Part shown: piece after piece, positions 17,172 through 21,669 of the stretch
Layout of the letters: every line of letters begins with the position of its first letter
Numbering within the stretch: the first letter of the stretch is position 1
Origin: Verrucomicrobiota bacterium
GTDB taxonomy: Bacteria > Verrucomicrobiota > Verrucomicrobiia > Chthoniobacterales > Terrimicrobiaceae
Length of the DNA stretch: 21,669 nt
Direction of reading: 5' to 3'
Assembly: GCA_026398285.1 (NCBI GenBank)
Contig: JAPLTI010000238.1
Location: 1-21,669 of the forward strand
Translations under genes and position numbers: made by a program
Notes under the pieces: generated by a model
Database searches by the model: none
Seen by the model: only the letters and a program-made list of their open reading frames with translations
Told to the model about the DNA's origin: nothing

Positions 17172-17206
17172 TTGACAAATGGACGAATCAGAATTATTCG
17201 TCCATT
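17172..17206 (+). promoter_or_regulatory. Candidate antitoxin promoter/operator with perfect 11-bp inverted repeat
   Basis: A consensus -35 TTGACA (17172-17177) is followed at once by AATGGACGAAT (17178-17188), a 7-nt spacer, and its exact inverse ATTCGTCCATT (17196-17206), which abuts the ATG at 17207. From TTGACA to the ATG is 29 nt, the same as in the mazE region. With a 17-nt spacer the -10 would be TATTCG (17195-17200), placing the transcript start at about the ATG. Probably the site where the antitoxin or the toxin-antitoxin complex represses its own operon. Confidence 0.65.
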
Positions 17207-17746
17207 ATGTCCAAACAGCTCGCACTCGATCCAAGCCTCGATAAACAATCTGTTTTTCAATTGCTTGCCAGATTCAACCTCTCCGCAGGCGATCTTGCGG
17301 ATGTCTTTGCGTCCTACCTCACGATTCATCCCCCCAAGGAAAACGATCTCGACTCCCTCCGTGGCGCCTTAAAAAAACGAGGCACGAACAGTCAAATCGA
17401 AGTTCTAAAAACAGCAGGACGCTTGCTGACATCCGACGAAATCAAAGTGCGCCTTGGCTTGGCCTCTCGCCAGACCATCCACAATCTCAAGCTCAAGGGA
17501 AAGATACTCGCCATCTCGTTTGAAAATCGCAGGGGCGATTACTTCCCCGAGTTTCAACTCGATGGGGCAAGCATTCGCGAGTGGATTCCCGAACTCCTCA
17601 AACGAATTCCCGATGCATGGTCGGCCCTGGCATTCTTGACAGCGCGCCGCACGGACCTTGGAGGAGTCTCTTTTCTCATGCACATCCTGCAAGACTCCTC
17701 CAAGAAACCGGAAATGCTCGCCGCAGCGGATGCTTATGTCAGTTGA
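17207..17746 (+). CDS. MbcA/ParS/Xre-like antitoxin of a RES toxin pair
   Basis: A 179-residue protein with a DNA-binding-like region at about 73-108 (LTSDEIKVRLGLASRQTIHN then LKLKGKILAISF) and a C-terminal part (about 118-178: FQLDGASIREWIPELLKR, then DAWSALAFLTARRTDLGG) that follows the MbcA/ParS toxin-binding (DUF2384-like) pattern. It lies directly upstream of, and overlaps, a RES-domain toxin, the standard order for this type. The residues before about 70 are an extension I do not recognise, with one helix-rich stretch (SVFQLLARFNLSAGDLADVF). The ATG at 17207 directly follows a perfect palindrome; the frame is open upstream, but those residues overlap trpD and the promoter. It would neutralise the toxin and repress the operon. 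Confidence 0.75.
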   Translation: MSKQLALDPSLDKQSVFQLLARFNLSAGDLADVFASYLTIHPPKENDLDSLRGALKKRGTNSQIEVLKTAGRLLTSDEIKVRLGLASRQTIHNLKLKGKILAISFENRRGDYFPEFQLDGASIREWIPELLKRIPDAWSALAFLTARRTDLGGVSFLMHILQDSSKKPEMLAAADAYVS

Positions 17747-18362
17747 AGACCTCGGCCGACCAAATCCTCTGAGTCAGTTCGACATCCGCAAGATTCGTTG
17801 GGAACAGGCGGTTCCCGTGGACTGGTGGCCCAACCATCCCAAGGCCTACCCTCTCCCTCTCGCATTCACTCAAACTACCGCGCGATTCAGCGGACCCGAC
17901 CTGCCTTTCGGGGTGCTTTATCTGGGCGCGAATCCAGTGACCTGTTTTTGGGAAAGTGGTCTTGGCCGCGACCTCAACGCCCGAATGCCTGATGATTTGG
18001 CCATCAGCGAGTCCGACCTGAAATCGCGTTTCCAATACCGCGTAAAAATCGAACCCAAAGGCCTTCGAATCTTTAACGCGAGCGACTCAGTAGCTCGCAG
18101 ATCGATCGGCGCGAAAACGGCAGCATGTTTCTCGGCGGACCACGCCGTCTCCCGGATGTGGGCAAAAGCTCTCCACGGCGCCGGCGCTGATGGCATCCTC
18201 TACGAATCTACCCGCCACAGCCCTGGGCTCTGTCTGGCCCTGTTTCAGACAAATGCCTCAAAGATCAGCTTGTCAAAAGCCCACAAGATTTGCTCCGCAT
18301 ACGATGATGTCAATTTGCTGGCATCGTTGTTTGCCGAGGGTGTGTCGATTATTGGCCGGTAG
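17736..18362 (+). CDS. RES-domain NAD+-degrading toxin
   Basis: RES toxins bind or degrade NAD+ (MbcT type) or modify enzymes (ParT type), stopping growth when not held by the antitoxin. The 208-residue protein has the family pattern: R50 in ARFSGPDLPFGVLYLG, Y62, E73 in CFWESGLGRD, and S158 in DGILYESTRHSPGLCLALF, giving the conserved Arg-Glu-Ser set that names the family. The frame overlaps the antitoxin's 3' end. ATGs at 17730 and 17736 are both possible; 17736 is preferred because a GCGGA element sits five bases upstream. The toxin looks full length and intact. It is convergent with the arsenic operon across a gene-free stretch. Confidence 0.8.
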   Translation: MSVEDLGRPNPLSQFDIRKIRWEQAVPVDWWPNHPKAYPLPLAFTQTTARFSGPDLPFGVLYLGANPVTCFWESGLGRDLNARMPDDLAISESDLKSRFQYRVKIEPKGLRIFNASDSVARRSIGAKTAACFSADHAVSRMWAKALHGAGADGILYESTRHSPGLCLALFQTNASKISLSKAHKICSAYDDVNLLASLFAEGVSIIGR

Positions 18363-18525
18363 TGATTATTGCTCGCGGATGAGCATTGGAGCACTGTTTC
18401 TTACCACCACTGAAGAATCTTGGGGACCGCATCCGCATTGCCGCACAAGTCGGACCCCGGCGGCGTCTCATCCGTGAGATGGCACATGGCGTAGTTTGCG
18501 TGAGCGCCGTGATTGTCCTTGGATT

Positions 18526-18544
18526 CGGCAGTCATAGACAGCCG
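18526..18544. repeat. Short REP-like palindrome
   Basis: CGGCAGTC-ATA-GACAGCCG forms an eight-base-pair stem with one mismatch and a three-base loop. Its short, GC-rich form in a gene-free gap resembles repetitive extragenic palindromes. Only one copy is seen in this window. Confidence 0.35.
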
Positions 18545-18622
18545 CTACAGAAGCCGCGCGGCGACGCGCTTCGTAACTTGGGAGGGTTCATCCTCCGGCA
18601 TGACCCAAACTTCAGCCGCAAA

Positions 18623-18652
18623 GCGGCGTCACTGCGGAAAAACAGACGCCGC
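18623..18652. repeat. Perfect 8-bp inverted repeat with overlapping alternative stem
   Basis: GCGGCGTC (18623-18630) and GACGCCGC (18645-18652) are exact inverses with a 14-base loop. The left arm can instead pair with GCCGC at 18615-18619 (loop AAA), so two mutually exclusive hairpins are possible. No T-tract follows on either strand. Confidence 0.4.
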
Positions 18653-18662
18653 AACAGAGCCC

Positions 18663-18689
18663 ATTCTGATAATTCTGTTCATTCTGTCT
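18663..18689 (+). repeat. Three-unit 9-bp ATTCTG repeat, copy A
   Basis: Three tandem 9-mers, ATTCTGATA, ATTCTGTTC and ATTCTGTCT, spaced exactly 9 nt apart and followed by an A-run. It lies 6 bp beyond the aquaporin stop codon. A related 27-nt copy on the other strand lies at 10668-10694 (22 of 27 identical). Confidence 0.6.
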
Positions 18690-18695
18690 AAAAAT

Positions 18696-19370
18696 TCAGC
18701 TCGCCGAGGAATGACGCACGACCCGATAGAGCGGAATCGCCAGCAGCATTCCGAGGACGGGGGCCACCAGGTAAATCCAGAGGTGCTCGAGATGACCGGA
18801 CACGATGGCTGGGGCGAGTGAGCGGGCGGGGTTCATGGAGGCTCCGCAGATGGGGCCTGCGAAGAGGGCTTCGAGCGCGATGACGGCTCCGACGACAATA
18901 CCGGCGGTGATTCCTTTTTCTTTGGCCCCGTGGGAGACATTCAGGATGACGAACATCAGGATCGCAGACAAAATAAACTCGAGCACAAAGGATTGCATGG
19001 GCGAGCCGATTGGCAATGTGGCACCCAGAGTTACATTTTGAGGAAATAAAAAGTGGAGCGTCAGGCTGGCCAGCAAGGCACCGGACACCTGAGCGGCGAT
19101 GTAGAGGAGGACGCTGGTAAATGGGAACAAACCTGCAGCGGCGAAGGCCAGTGTCACAGCGGGGTTCATGTGCGCCCCGGAGACATCGCCGAGAGTGTAG
19201 ATCATGGCTAAAACGATCAGACCAAAAGTGAGCGCCACGCCTAGATGGGTGATCGCTCCGCCGGATTCGGCGTTAATGACGATCGCTCCAGTTCCTGCGA
19301 AAATGAGAGCGAAGGTGCCCAGGAATTCCGCCAGAAACTTGCGGAATGCGTCGAACTGGATGGAACTCAT
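18696..19370 (-). CDS. aqpS: MIP-family aquaporin, probable arsenite channel (AqpS-like)
   Basis: A 224-residue six-helix channel with both NPA motifs, N69-P70-A71 (GAHMNPAVT) and N180-P181-A182 followed by R183 (GASMNPARS). By gap-free alignment to E. coli AqpZ the selectivity filter would be F49, A168, A177 and R183; the histidine of strict water channels is replaced by alanine, giving a wider pore. Its ATG overlaps the arsC stop (ATGA, 19367-19370), so it is made together with arsenate reductase. In Sinorhizobium meliloti an aquaporin, AqpS, takes the place of an ArsB pump and lets arsenite made by ArsC leave down its gradient; the same role is inferred here. A general water or glycerol channel is the alternative. 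The symbol reflects context. Confidence 0.8.
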   Translation of the reverse strand: MSSIQFDAFRKFLAEFLGTFALIFAGTGAIVINAESGGAITHLGVALTFGLIVLAMIYTLGDVSGAHMNPAVTLAFAAAGLFPFTSVLLYIAAQVSGALLASLTLHFLFPQNVTLGATLPIGSPMQSFVLEFILSAILMFVILNVSHGAKEKGITAGIVVGAVIALEALFAGPICGASMNPARSLAPAIVSGHLEHLWIYLVAPVLGMLLAIPLYRVVRHSSAS

Positions 19371-19813
19371 TTCGCGAGGTCTTGCCCCTGACGGAGACCT
19401 GCGGCATACGCCTCGAAGACGAGACGGATTTGATCCCGCACACGGCGGAACTCGCCAAGAACATCTTCCTCGGACCCCACAGCATGGGCGGGATCACTGA
19501 AACCCCAGTGGTAGCGCCTGACCTGGCCAGGAAACATCGGGCATACTTGATCGGCGTTGCCGCACACGGTGATGACCGTATCAACGGGGCGGTTTAAAAA
19601 CTCTTCCAGATGCTTCGAATGGTGACTACTCAGGTCGATGCCGATTTCCCGCATGACTTCGATCGATTTGGGGTGGACATATCCGGCAGGTTTTGAACCC
19701 GCGCTGGCGACTTCGATGAGATCACCCGCTGCAGCCCGCAGGATGCCTTCGGCGATGTGACTGCGGCAGGAATTCCCCGTGCAGAGGATGAGAACGAGAG
19801 GTTTGGTGGTCAT
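19367..19813 (-). CDS. arsC: Thioredoxin-dependent arsenate reductase ArsC
   Basis: Reduces arsenate to arsenite in the cytoplasm. The 148-residue protein has the low-molecular-weight phosphatase fold with the catalytic loop C11-TGNS-C16-R17 (LCTGNSCRSHIAEG) and a second pair, C84 and C91, in VCGNADQVCPMFPG. This is the cysteine relay of the pI258-type, thioredoxin-coupled enzymes; the GSKPAGYVHPKSIEVMREIGID segment is also typical. All the redox cysteines are present, so it looks active. It starts 11 bp after the DUF6428 gene and its stop overlaps the aquaporin start, so the product arsenite is probably passed to that channel. No ArsA, ArsB or Acr3 gene is nearby in the window. Confidence 0.95.
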   Translation of the reverse strand: MTTKPLVLILCTGNSCRSHIAEGILRAAAGDLIEVASAGSKPAGYVHPKSIEVMREIGIDLSSHHSKHLEEFLNRPVDTVITVCGNADQVCPMFPGQVRRYHWGFSDPAHAVGSEEDVLGEFRRVRDQIRLVFEAYAAGLRQGQDLAK

Positions 19814-19824
19814 GTTTTAAAAAA

Positions 19825-20283
19825 TCAGCAGCAACCGGAGCCGGAACAGCAACCTTCGGATTCCTGCGCAGGAGCAAGGCAGATGTCCTTCGCGAGGCAG
19901 TCGGTGTGCTTGGTTGAAAGAAAAACAACAACAGACTCCCCATCGACAGAAAGAGATTCCACAGGGAACTGCGAAATGAGCCCGTCCTCGTATTCGAGTT
20001 CGACCTCGAGATCCTCGCCCTGAAAGAGCGGAGCGGCCCGGTCTATGATGTCCGCAAGTTTTCCAGCAGGGAGACGGTGGTCCGTGTCGTCGGCCACCCA
20101 GGCTTGCAGGCAGAGAAACGAGGTTTTGCGGAAGGTGGCTCCGCAATCAAAGAAGGTCTTGTCCACACGCCCGACTTCGGTGATGTGGGCGTGCGCAGGG
20201 ACAATCCCGCCATCCGGCAGCACGAATCTGAGGTTGAGTGTGGGATTTTGTTTAAGAGAAGCAACGAAGGCGCTGGATTTCAT
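19825..20283 (-). CDS. DUF6428-family protein with cysteine-rich C-terminus
   Basis: A 152-residue soluble protein. The core (LNLRFVLPDGGIVPAHAHITEVG, then DCGATFRKTSFLCLQAWVADD, then DHRLPAGKLADII) matches what I know as DUF6428, a family commonly found in arsenic resistance operons; its biochemical role is not established to my knowledge. The tail ends in six cysteines within about 25 residues (DCLAKDICLAP, then GCCSGSGCC), a likely metal- or metalloid-binding site. It is the second gene of the arsenic operon, 39 bp after arsR and 11 bp before arsC. It has its own upstream operator-like site. An arsenite-binding or delivery protein is one guess; there is no direct evidence. Confidence 0.7.
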   Translation of the reverse strand: MKSSAFVASLKQNPTLNLRFVLPDGGIVPAHAHITEVGRVDKTFFDCGATFRKTSFLCLQAWVADDTDHRLPAGKLADIIDRAAPLFQGEDLEVELEYEDGLISQFPVESLSVDGESVVVFLSTKHTDCLAKDICLAPAQESEGCCSGSGCC

Positions 20284-20293
20284 AAGATTTTAT

Positions 20294-20309
20294 TTGGTGT
20301 TTTTGCCAA
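20294..20309 (-). promoter_or_regulatory. Second ArsR-like operator, between arsR and the DUF6428 gene
   Basis: On the coding strand the site reads TTGGCAAAAACACCAA, ten bases before the DUF6428 ATG. It shares TTGGCA, CCAA and a following AATAAA with the site upstream of arsR (20654-20669), and has the same 16-bp length. The symmetry is less perfect. It suggests an internal ArsR-controlled promoter or operator. Confidence 0.45.
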
Positions 20310-20322
20310 TGATAAGGTTCGT

Positions 20323-20649
20323 CTAACAAGCCTCACAGCGTTGCTGCAGGCTTTGATTCAGTTTGATGAGGTCGATGCAGCGGAAGAATTCCAGAAAGCA
20401 CGGACAGGCGATCTGGTAAAAGACGCTCACTCCGCGCTTTTCACACTGTAGCAATCCTGCCCTCCTCATCAGAGCAAGATGCTTGGAGAGTGTCGTGACA
20501 TCACATCCCGCGAGATTCGTGAGCTCGTTAACACATCTCTCTCCCTGCGTGAGAACATCCATCACCAGCAGACGCGTAGGGTGAGCCATCGCTTTGACGA
20601 TGACTGACCTGTCGTATGCGGTATTTTTGGCTGATTCCAAATCCATCAT
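20323..20649 (-). CDS. arsR: ArsR/SmtB-family transcriptional repressor
   Basis: A winged-helix repressor of 108 residues that would leave DNA when arsenite or a similar metalloid binds. The helix-turn-helix is around residues 40-65 (ELTNLAGCDVTTLSKHLALM), with the wing at RGVSVFYQIACP. It has eight cysteines: C39, C49, C69, C82, C84, C91, C105 and C108, the last three sets in ACPCFLEFFRC and CEAC; several could form the arsenite site, though the classic ELCVCD motif is absent. It is the first gene of the operon arsR, DUF6428, arsC, aquaporin. The start has two tandem ATGs (20649 and 20646). A perfect palindrome lies four bases upstream. Confidence 0.9.
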   Translation of the reverse strand: MMDLESAKNTAYDRSVIVKAMAHPTRLLVMDVLTQGERCVNELTNLAGCDVTTLSKHLALMRRAGLLQCEKRGVSVFYQIACPCFLEFFRCIDLIKLNQSLQQRCEAC

Positions 20650-20653
20650 TTAT

Positions 20654-20669
20654 TTGGCAAAAATGCCAA
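20654..20669 (-). promoter_or_regulatory. Probable ArsR operator upstream of arsR
   Basis: TTGGCA-(4 nt)-TGCCAA is a perfect six-base inverted repeat just before the arsR ATG. A TTGACG (20688-20683 on the minus strand) lies upstream at a distance where the palindrome would cover the -10 region or the transcript start. ArsR repressors bind such short palindromes in their own promoters. Confidence 0.6.
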
Positions 20670-20756
20670 CTATGATGCGGGGCGTCAATGGCCTTTTTGT
20701 TTCCAGCAGAAAAGCTGTGCAAACCTTGAACCGCTTGTGAGAATTCTCGGCCGATT

Positions 20757-21263
20757 ATGAAATTACTTCCCGTCATCATTTCCTGCGTGGCCATGACCGT
20801 TCTTTTGAATTCCTGCGCGACTTCGCCGCAGTCGCTGGCACCGGCTGGCATCGCCGCACAGATGGCGAAACAAGGTGTCCCGGCATCGACCCAGAAGCGC
20901 GTTCAAGCCGGACGCGTGCTGGACTTTGACGACATCATGAGTTTGGCGAAGGCAGGAGTTTCCGACAAAGCCATCGTGGCCTACCTGAAAAGCACCAAGG
21001 CACCCTACAAATTCACCACCGCCCAACTCGAACAACTCTCCGATGCCGGTGTTGGTTCGACTCTTGTGAACTACCTTGGACAATCAGTCGGCTACTACGA
21101 GGCCTCCAAGCGCAATCAGCTCGGGGGAAGCAAGTGGGACAGCCATCCGTATTTCAACGACCCATTCTTCTGGGGCGACGCCCCGTTTGACTACGGCTTT
21201 CCAGGCGAGTGGGGCGATGAGGATTTCTATCGTGGAAGCCCTGCAATGCCATCGCGGCGTTGA
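20757..21263 (+). CDS. Lipoprotein with paired AGV helical motifs
   Basis: A 168-residue predicted lipoprotein: a signal peptide (MKLLPVIISCVAMTVLLNSC) with the lipobox LLNSC, so C20 would be lipidated and the protein anchored in the envelope. Two related motifs follow, DIMSLAKAGVSDKAIVAYL (59-77) and QLEQLSDAGVGSTLVNYL (90-107), each of the type [D/Q]-hydrophobic-xxL-xx-AGV. The C-terminus is rich in aromatic and acidic residues (HPYFNDPFFWGDAPFDYG). I know similar AGVS-type motifs from envelope proteins of PVC-group bacteria, but no function. It is divergent from arsR across about 107 bp and followed by the IscA-type gene after 25 bp. Its upstream gap contains the palindrome GAGAATTCTC (20739-20748). 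Confidence 0.7.
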   Translation: MKLLPVIISCVAMTVLLNSCATSPQSLAPAGIAAQMAKQGVPASTQKRVQAGRVLDFDDIMSLAKAGVSDKAIVAYLKSTKAPYKFTTAQLEQLSDAGVGSTLVNYLGQSVGYYEASKRNQLGGSKWDSHPYFNDPFFWGDAPFDYGFPGEWGDEDFYRGSPAMPSRR

Positions 21264-21274
21264 AAAACTGGTGT

Positions 21275-21286
21275 ATTATTAATAAT
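21275..21286. promoter_or_regulatory. AT-rich 12-bp palindrome before the IscA-type gene
   Basis: ATTATTAATAAT is a perfect palindrome two bases upstream of the ATG at 21289, within the 25-bp gap after the lipoprotein stop. It may be a -10 region, an operator for an iron or Fe-S regulator, or simply AT-rich start-site sequence; no Shine-Dalgarno is visible. Confidence 0.35.
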
Positions 21287-21288
21287 CA

Positions 21289-21648
21289 ATGGAAGCTGTC
21301 CAATTCAGGGTCGGTAACGAAAAACTCATCCGCGTTCTGGATGCGGCAAGCAACCGTCTGCGCTCGATTCTCACCAAGCAAGGCCGCCCCCAAGGCGCTC
21401 TTCGCGTGGCGGTGATAGGGGGCGGCTGCTCGGGCCTTCAATACAAGATGGACCTCGTGGATGGCCCCGCGAACCGGGATATCGTGGTCGAGTCGAATCA
21501 AGTGCGCGTGGTCGTGGACCCCAAGAGCGCGCTCTTTGTGAGCGGATCGGAACTCGATTTCAGCGACGACCTGCAAAAGGGAGGATTTAAAGTGACGAAT
21601 CCCAATGCTGTCGCGCATTGTTCCTGCGGCGAGAGTTTTTCGGCGTGA
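21289..21648 (+). CDS. A-type iron-sulfur cluster carrier (IscA/ErpA/HesB family)
   Basis: A 119-residue A-type carrier protein that binds and passes iron or Fe-S clusters to target enzymes. The three conserved cysteines are present: C47 in GGGCSGLQY and C111 and C113 in HCSCGESF. The segments RVAVIGGGCSGLQYKMDL and VVVDPKSALFVSGSELDF are also family-typical. The exact subtype (IscA, ErpA or SufA) cannot be fixed by reading. Its stop overlaps a GTG that may begin the next gene, hscB, as would fit an isc-type cluster. The start ATG at 21289 follows an AT-rich palindrome and has no ribosome binding site. Confidence 0.93.
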   Translation: MEAVQFRVGNEKLIRVLDAASNRLRSILTKQGRPQGALRVAVIGGGCSGLQYKMDLVDGPANRDIVVESNQVRVVVDPKSALFVSGSELDFSDDLQKGGFKVTNPNAVAHCSCGESFSA

Positions 21649-21669
21649 GTGACCATTTCGCCGAACTCG
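21645..21669 (+). CDS. hscB: Possible start of hscB, cut by the window edge
   Basis: A GTG at 21645 overlaps the TGA of the previous gene and opens the frame VSDHFAEL, which runs off the window. HscB co-chaperones begin with a short stretch of the type DYF.LFGL or HFA.LGL, and hscB often follows iscA, so the overlap and these eight residues suggest hscB. Eight residues are not proof. Confidence 0.35.

Larger units (their letters stand above)
18363..18695. other. Gene-free, palindrome-rich stretch
   Basis: No convincing gene was seen in these 333 bases; the small frames crossing it have low-complexity Arg/Pro/His-rich translations with no recognisable motif. The right half holds several short palindromes: 18526-18544, the 10-bp GCCGCGCGGC at 18553-18562, GGAGG/CCTCC at 18581-18596, GCCGC-AAA-GCGGC at 18615-18627, and an 8-bp repeat pair at 18623-18652. 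These are followed by a 9-bp triple repeat at 18663-18689. It lies between two convergent genes. It may be the remains of a repeat element or a structured RNA; nothing here proves either. Confidence 0.5.

Noticed and set aside
18386..18821. Two small plus-strand frames of about 100 codons in the gap after the RES toxin
   Set aside because: Their translations are basic and low-complexity, one runs into the aquaporin gene on the other strand, and neither has a motif or ribosome binding site.

Overview
The window is a stretch of bacterial chromosome with about twenty protein genes, mostly core metabolism interleaved with small accessory modules. No rRNA, tRNA, CRISPR array, prophage or complete insertion sequence was seen. 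Several features would fit a member of the Verrucomicrobiota or a related PVC lineage: the TrpD motif variant, an arsR / DUF6428 / arsC / aquaporin cluster, and a lipoprotein with paired AGV-type helical motifs. This placement is inference from general familiarity with such genomes; no marker was aligned.

Layout. 1-498 is the 3' part of an unrecognised gene, convergent with a large AsmA/TamB-like envelope protein (505-3903, minus). Upstream of that on the same strand is a DASS/SLC13 dicarboxylate transporter (4002-5420, minus). Divergent from it are queC and queE (5543-6944), two steps of queuosine precursor synthesis, followed by a mazEF toxin-antitoxin pair (7089-7687). Next come minus-strand genes serS, tilS and an Mpv17/PMP22-like membrane protein (10662 down to 7765). 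Then, on the plus strand, follow a CbpA-type DnaJ, an oligoendopeptidase F gene broken near its 5' end, glycogen phosphorylase, trpD, and a second toxin-antitoxin pair (MbcA/Xre-like antitoxin plus RES toxin, 17207-18362). A gene-free, palindrome-rich stretch of about 330 bp (18363-18695) separates this from a minus-strand arsenic operon (arsR, DUF6428, arsC, aquaporin; 20649 down to 18696). The right end holds a lipoprotein, an IscA/ErpA-type Fe-S protein and possibly the first codons of hscB.

How the genes work together. ArsR probably senses arsenite, ArsC reduces arsenate using thioredoxin, and the aquaporin is the only visible exit for arsenite; the cysteine-tailed DUF6428 protein is an extra partner of unknown role. 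QueC/QueE, TilS and SerS all act on tRNA or its modification, in two separate transcription units. The two toxin-antitoxin operons share an upstream layout: a TTGAC(A/G) element exactly 29 nt before the antitoxin ATG, an inverted repeat between them, and no Shine-Dalgarno.

Most notable points: the oligoendopeptidase gene carries two diverged 41-nt versions of the same codons, and removing one restores a 599-residue frame, which suggests recombination or misassembly between homologous alleles; arsenic resistance through an aquaporin without an ArsB/Acr3 pump; a bacterial Mpv17-like protein coupled to tilS; and a triple 9-bp ATTCTG-type repeat at two intergenic sites. I did not identify a clearly new multi-gene system.
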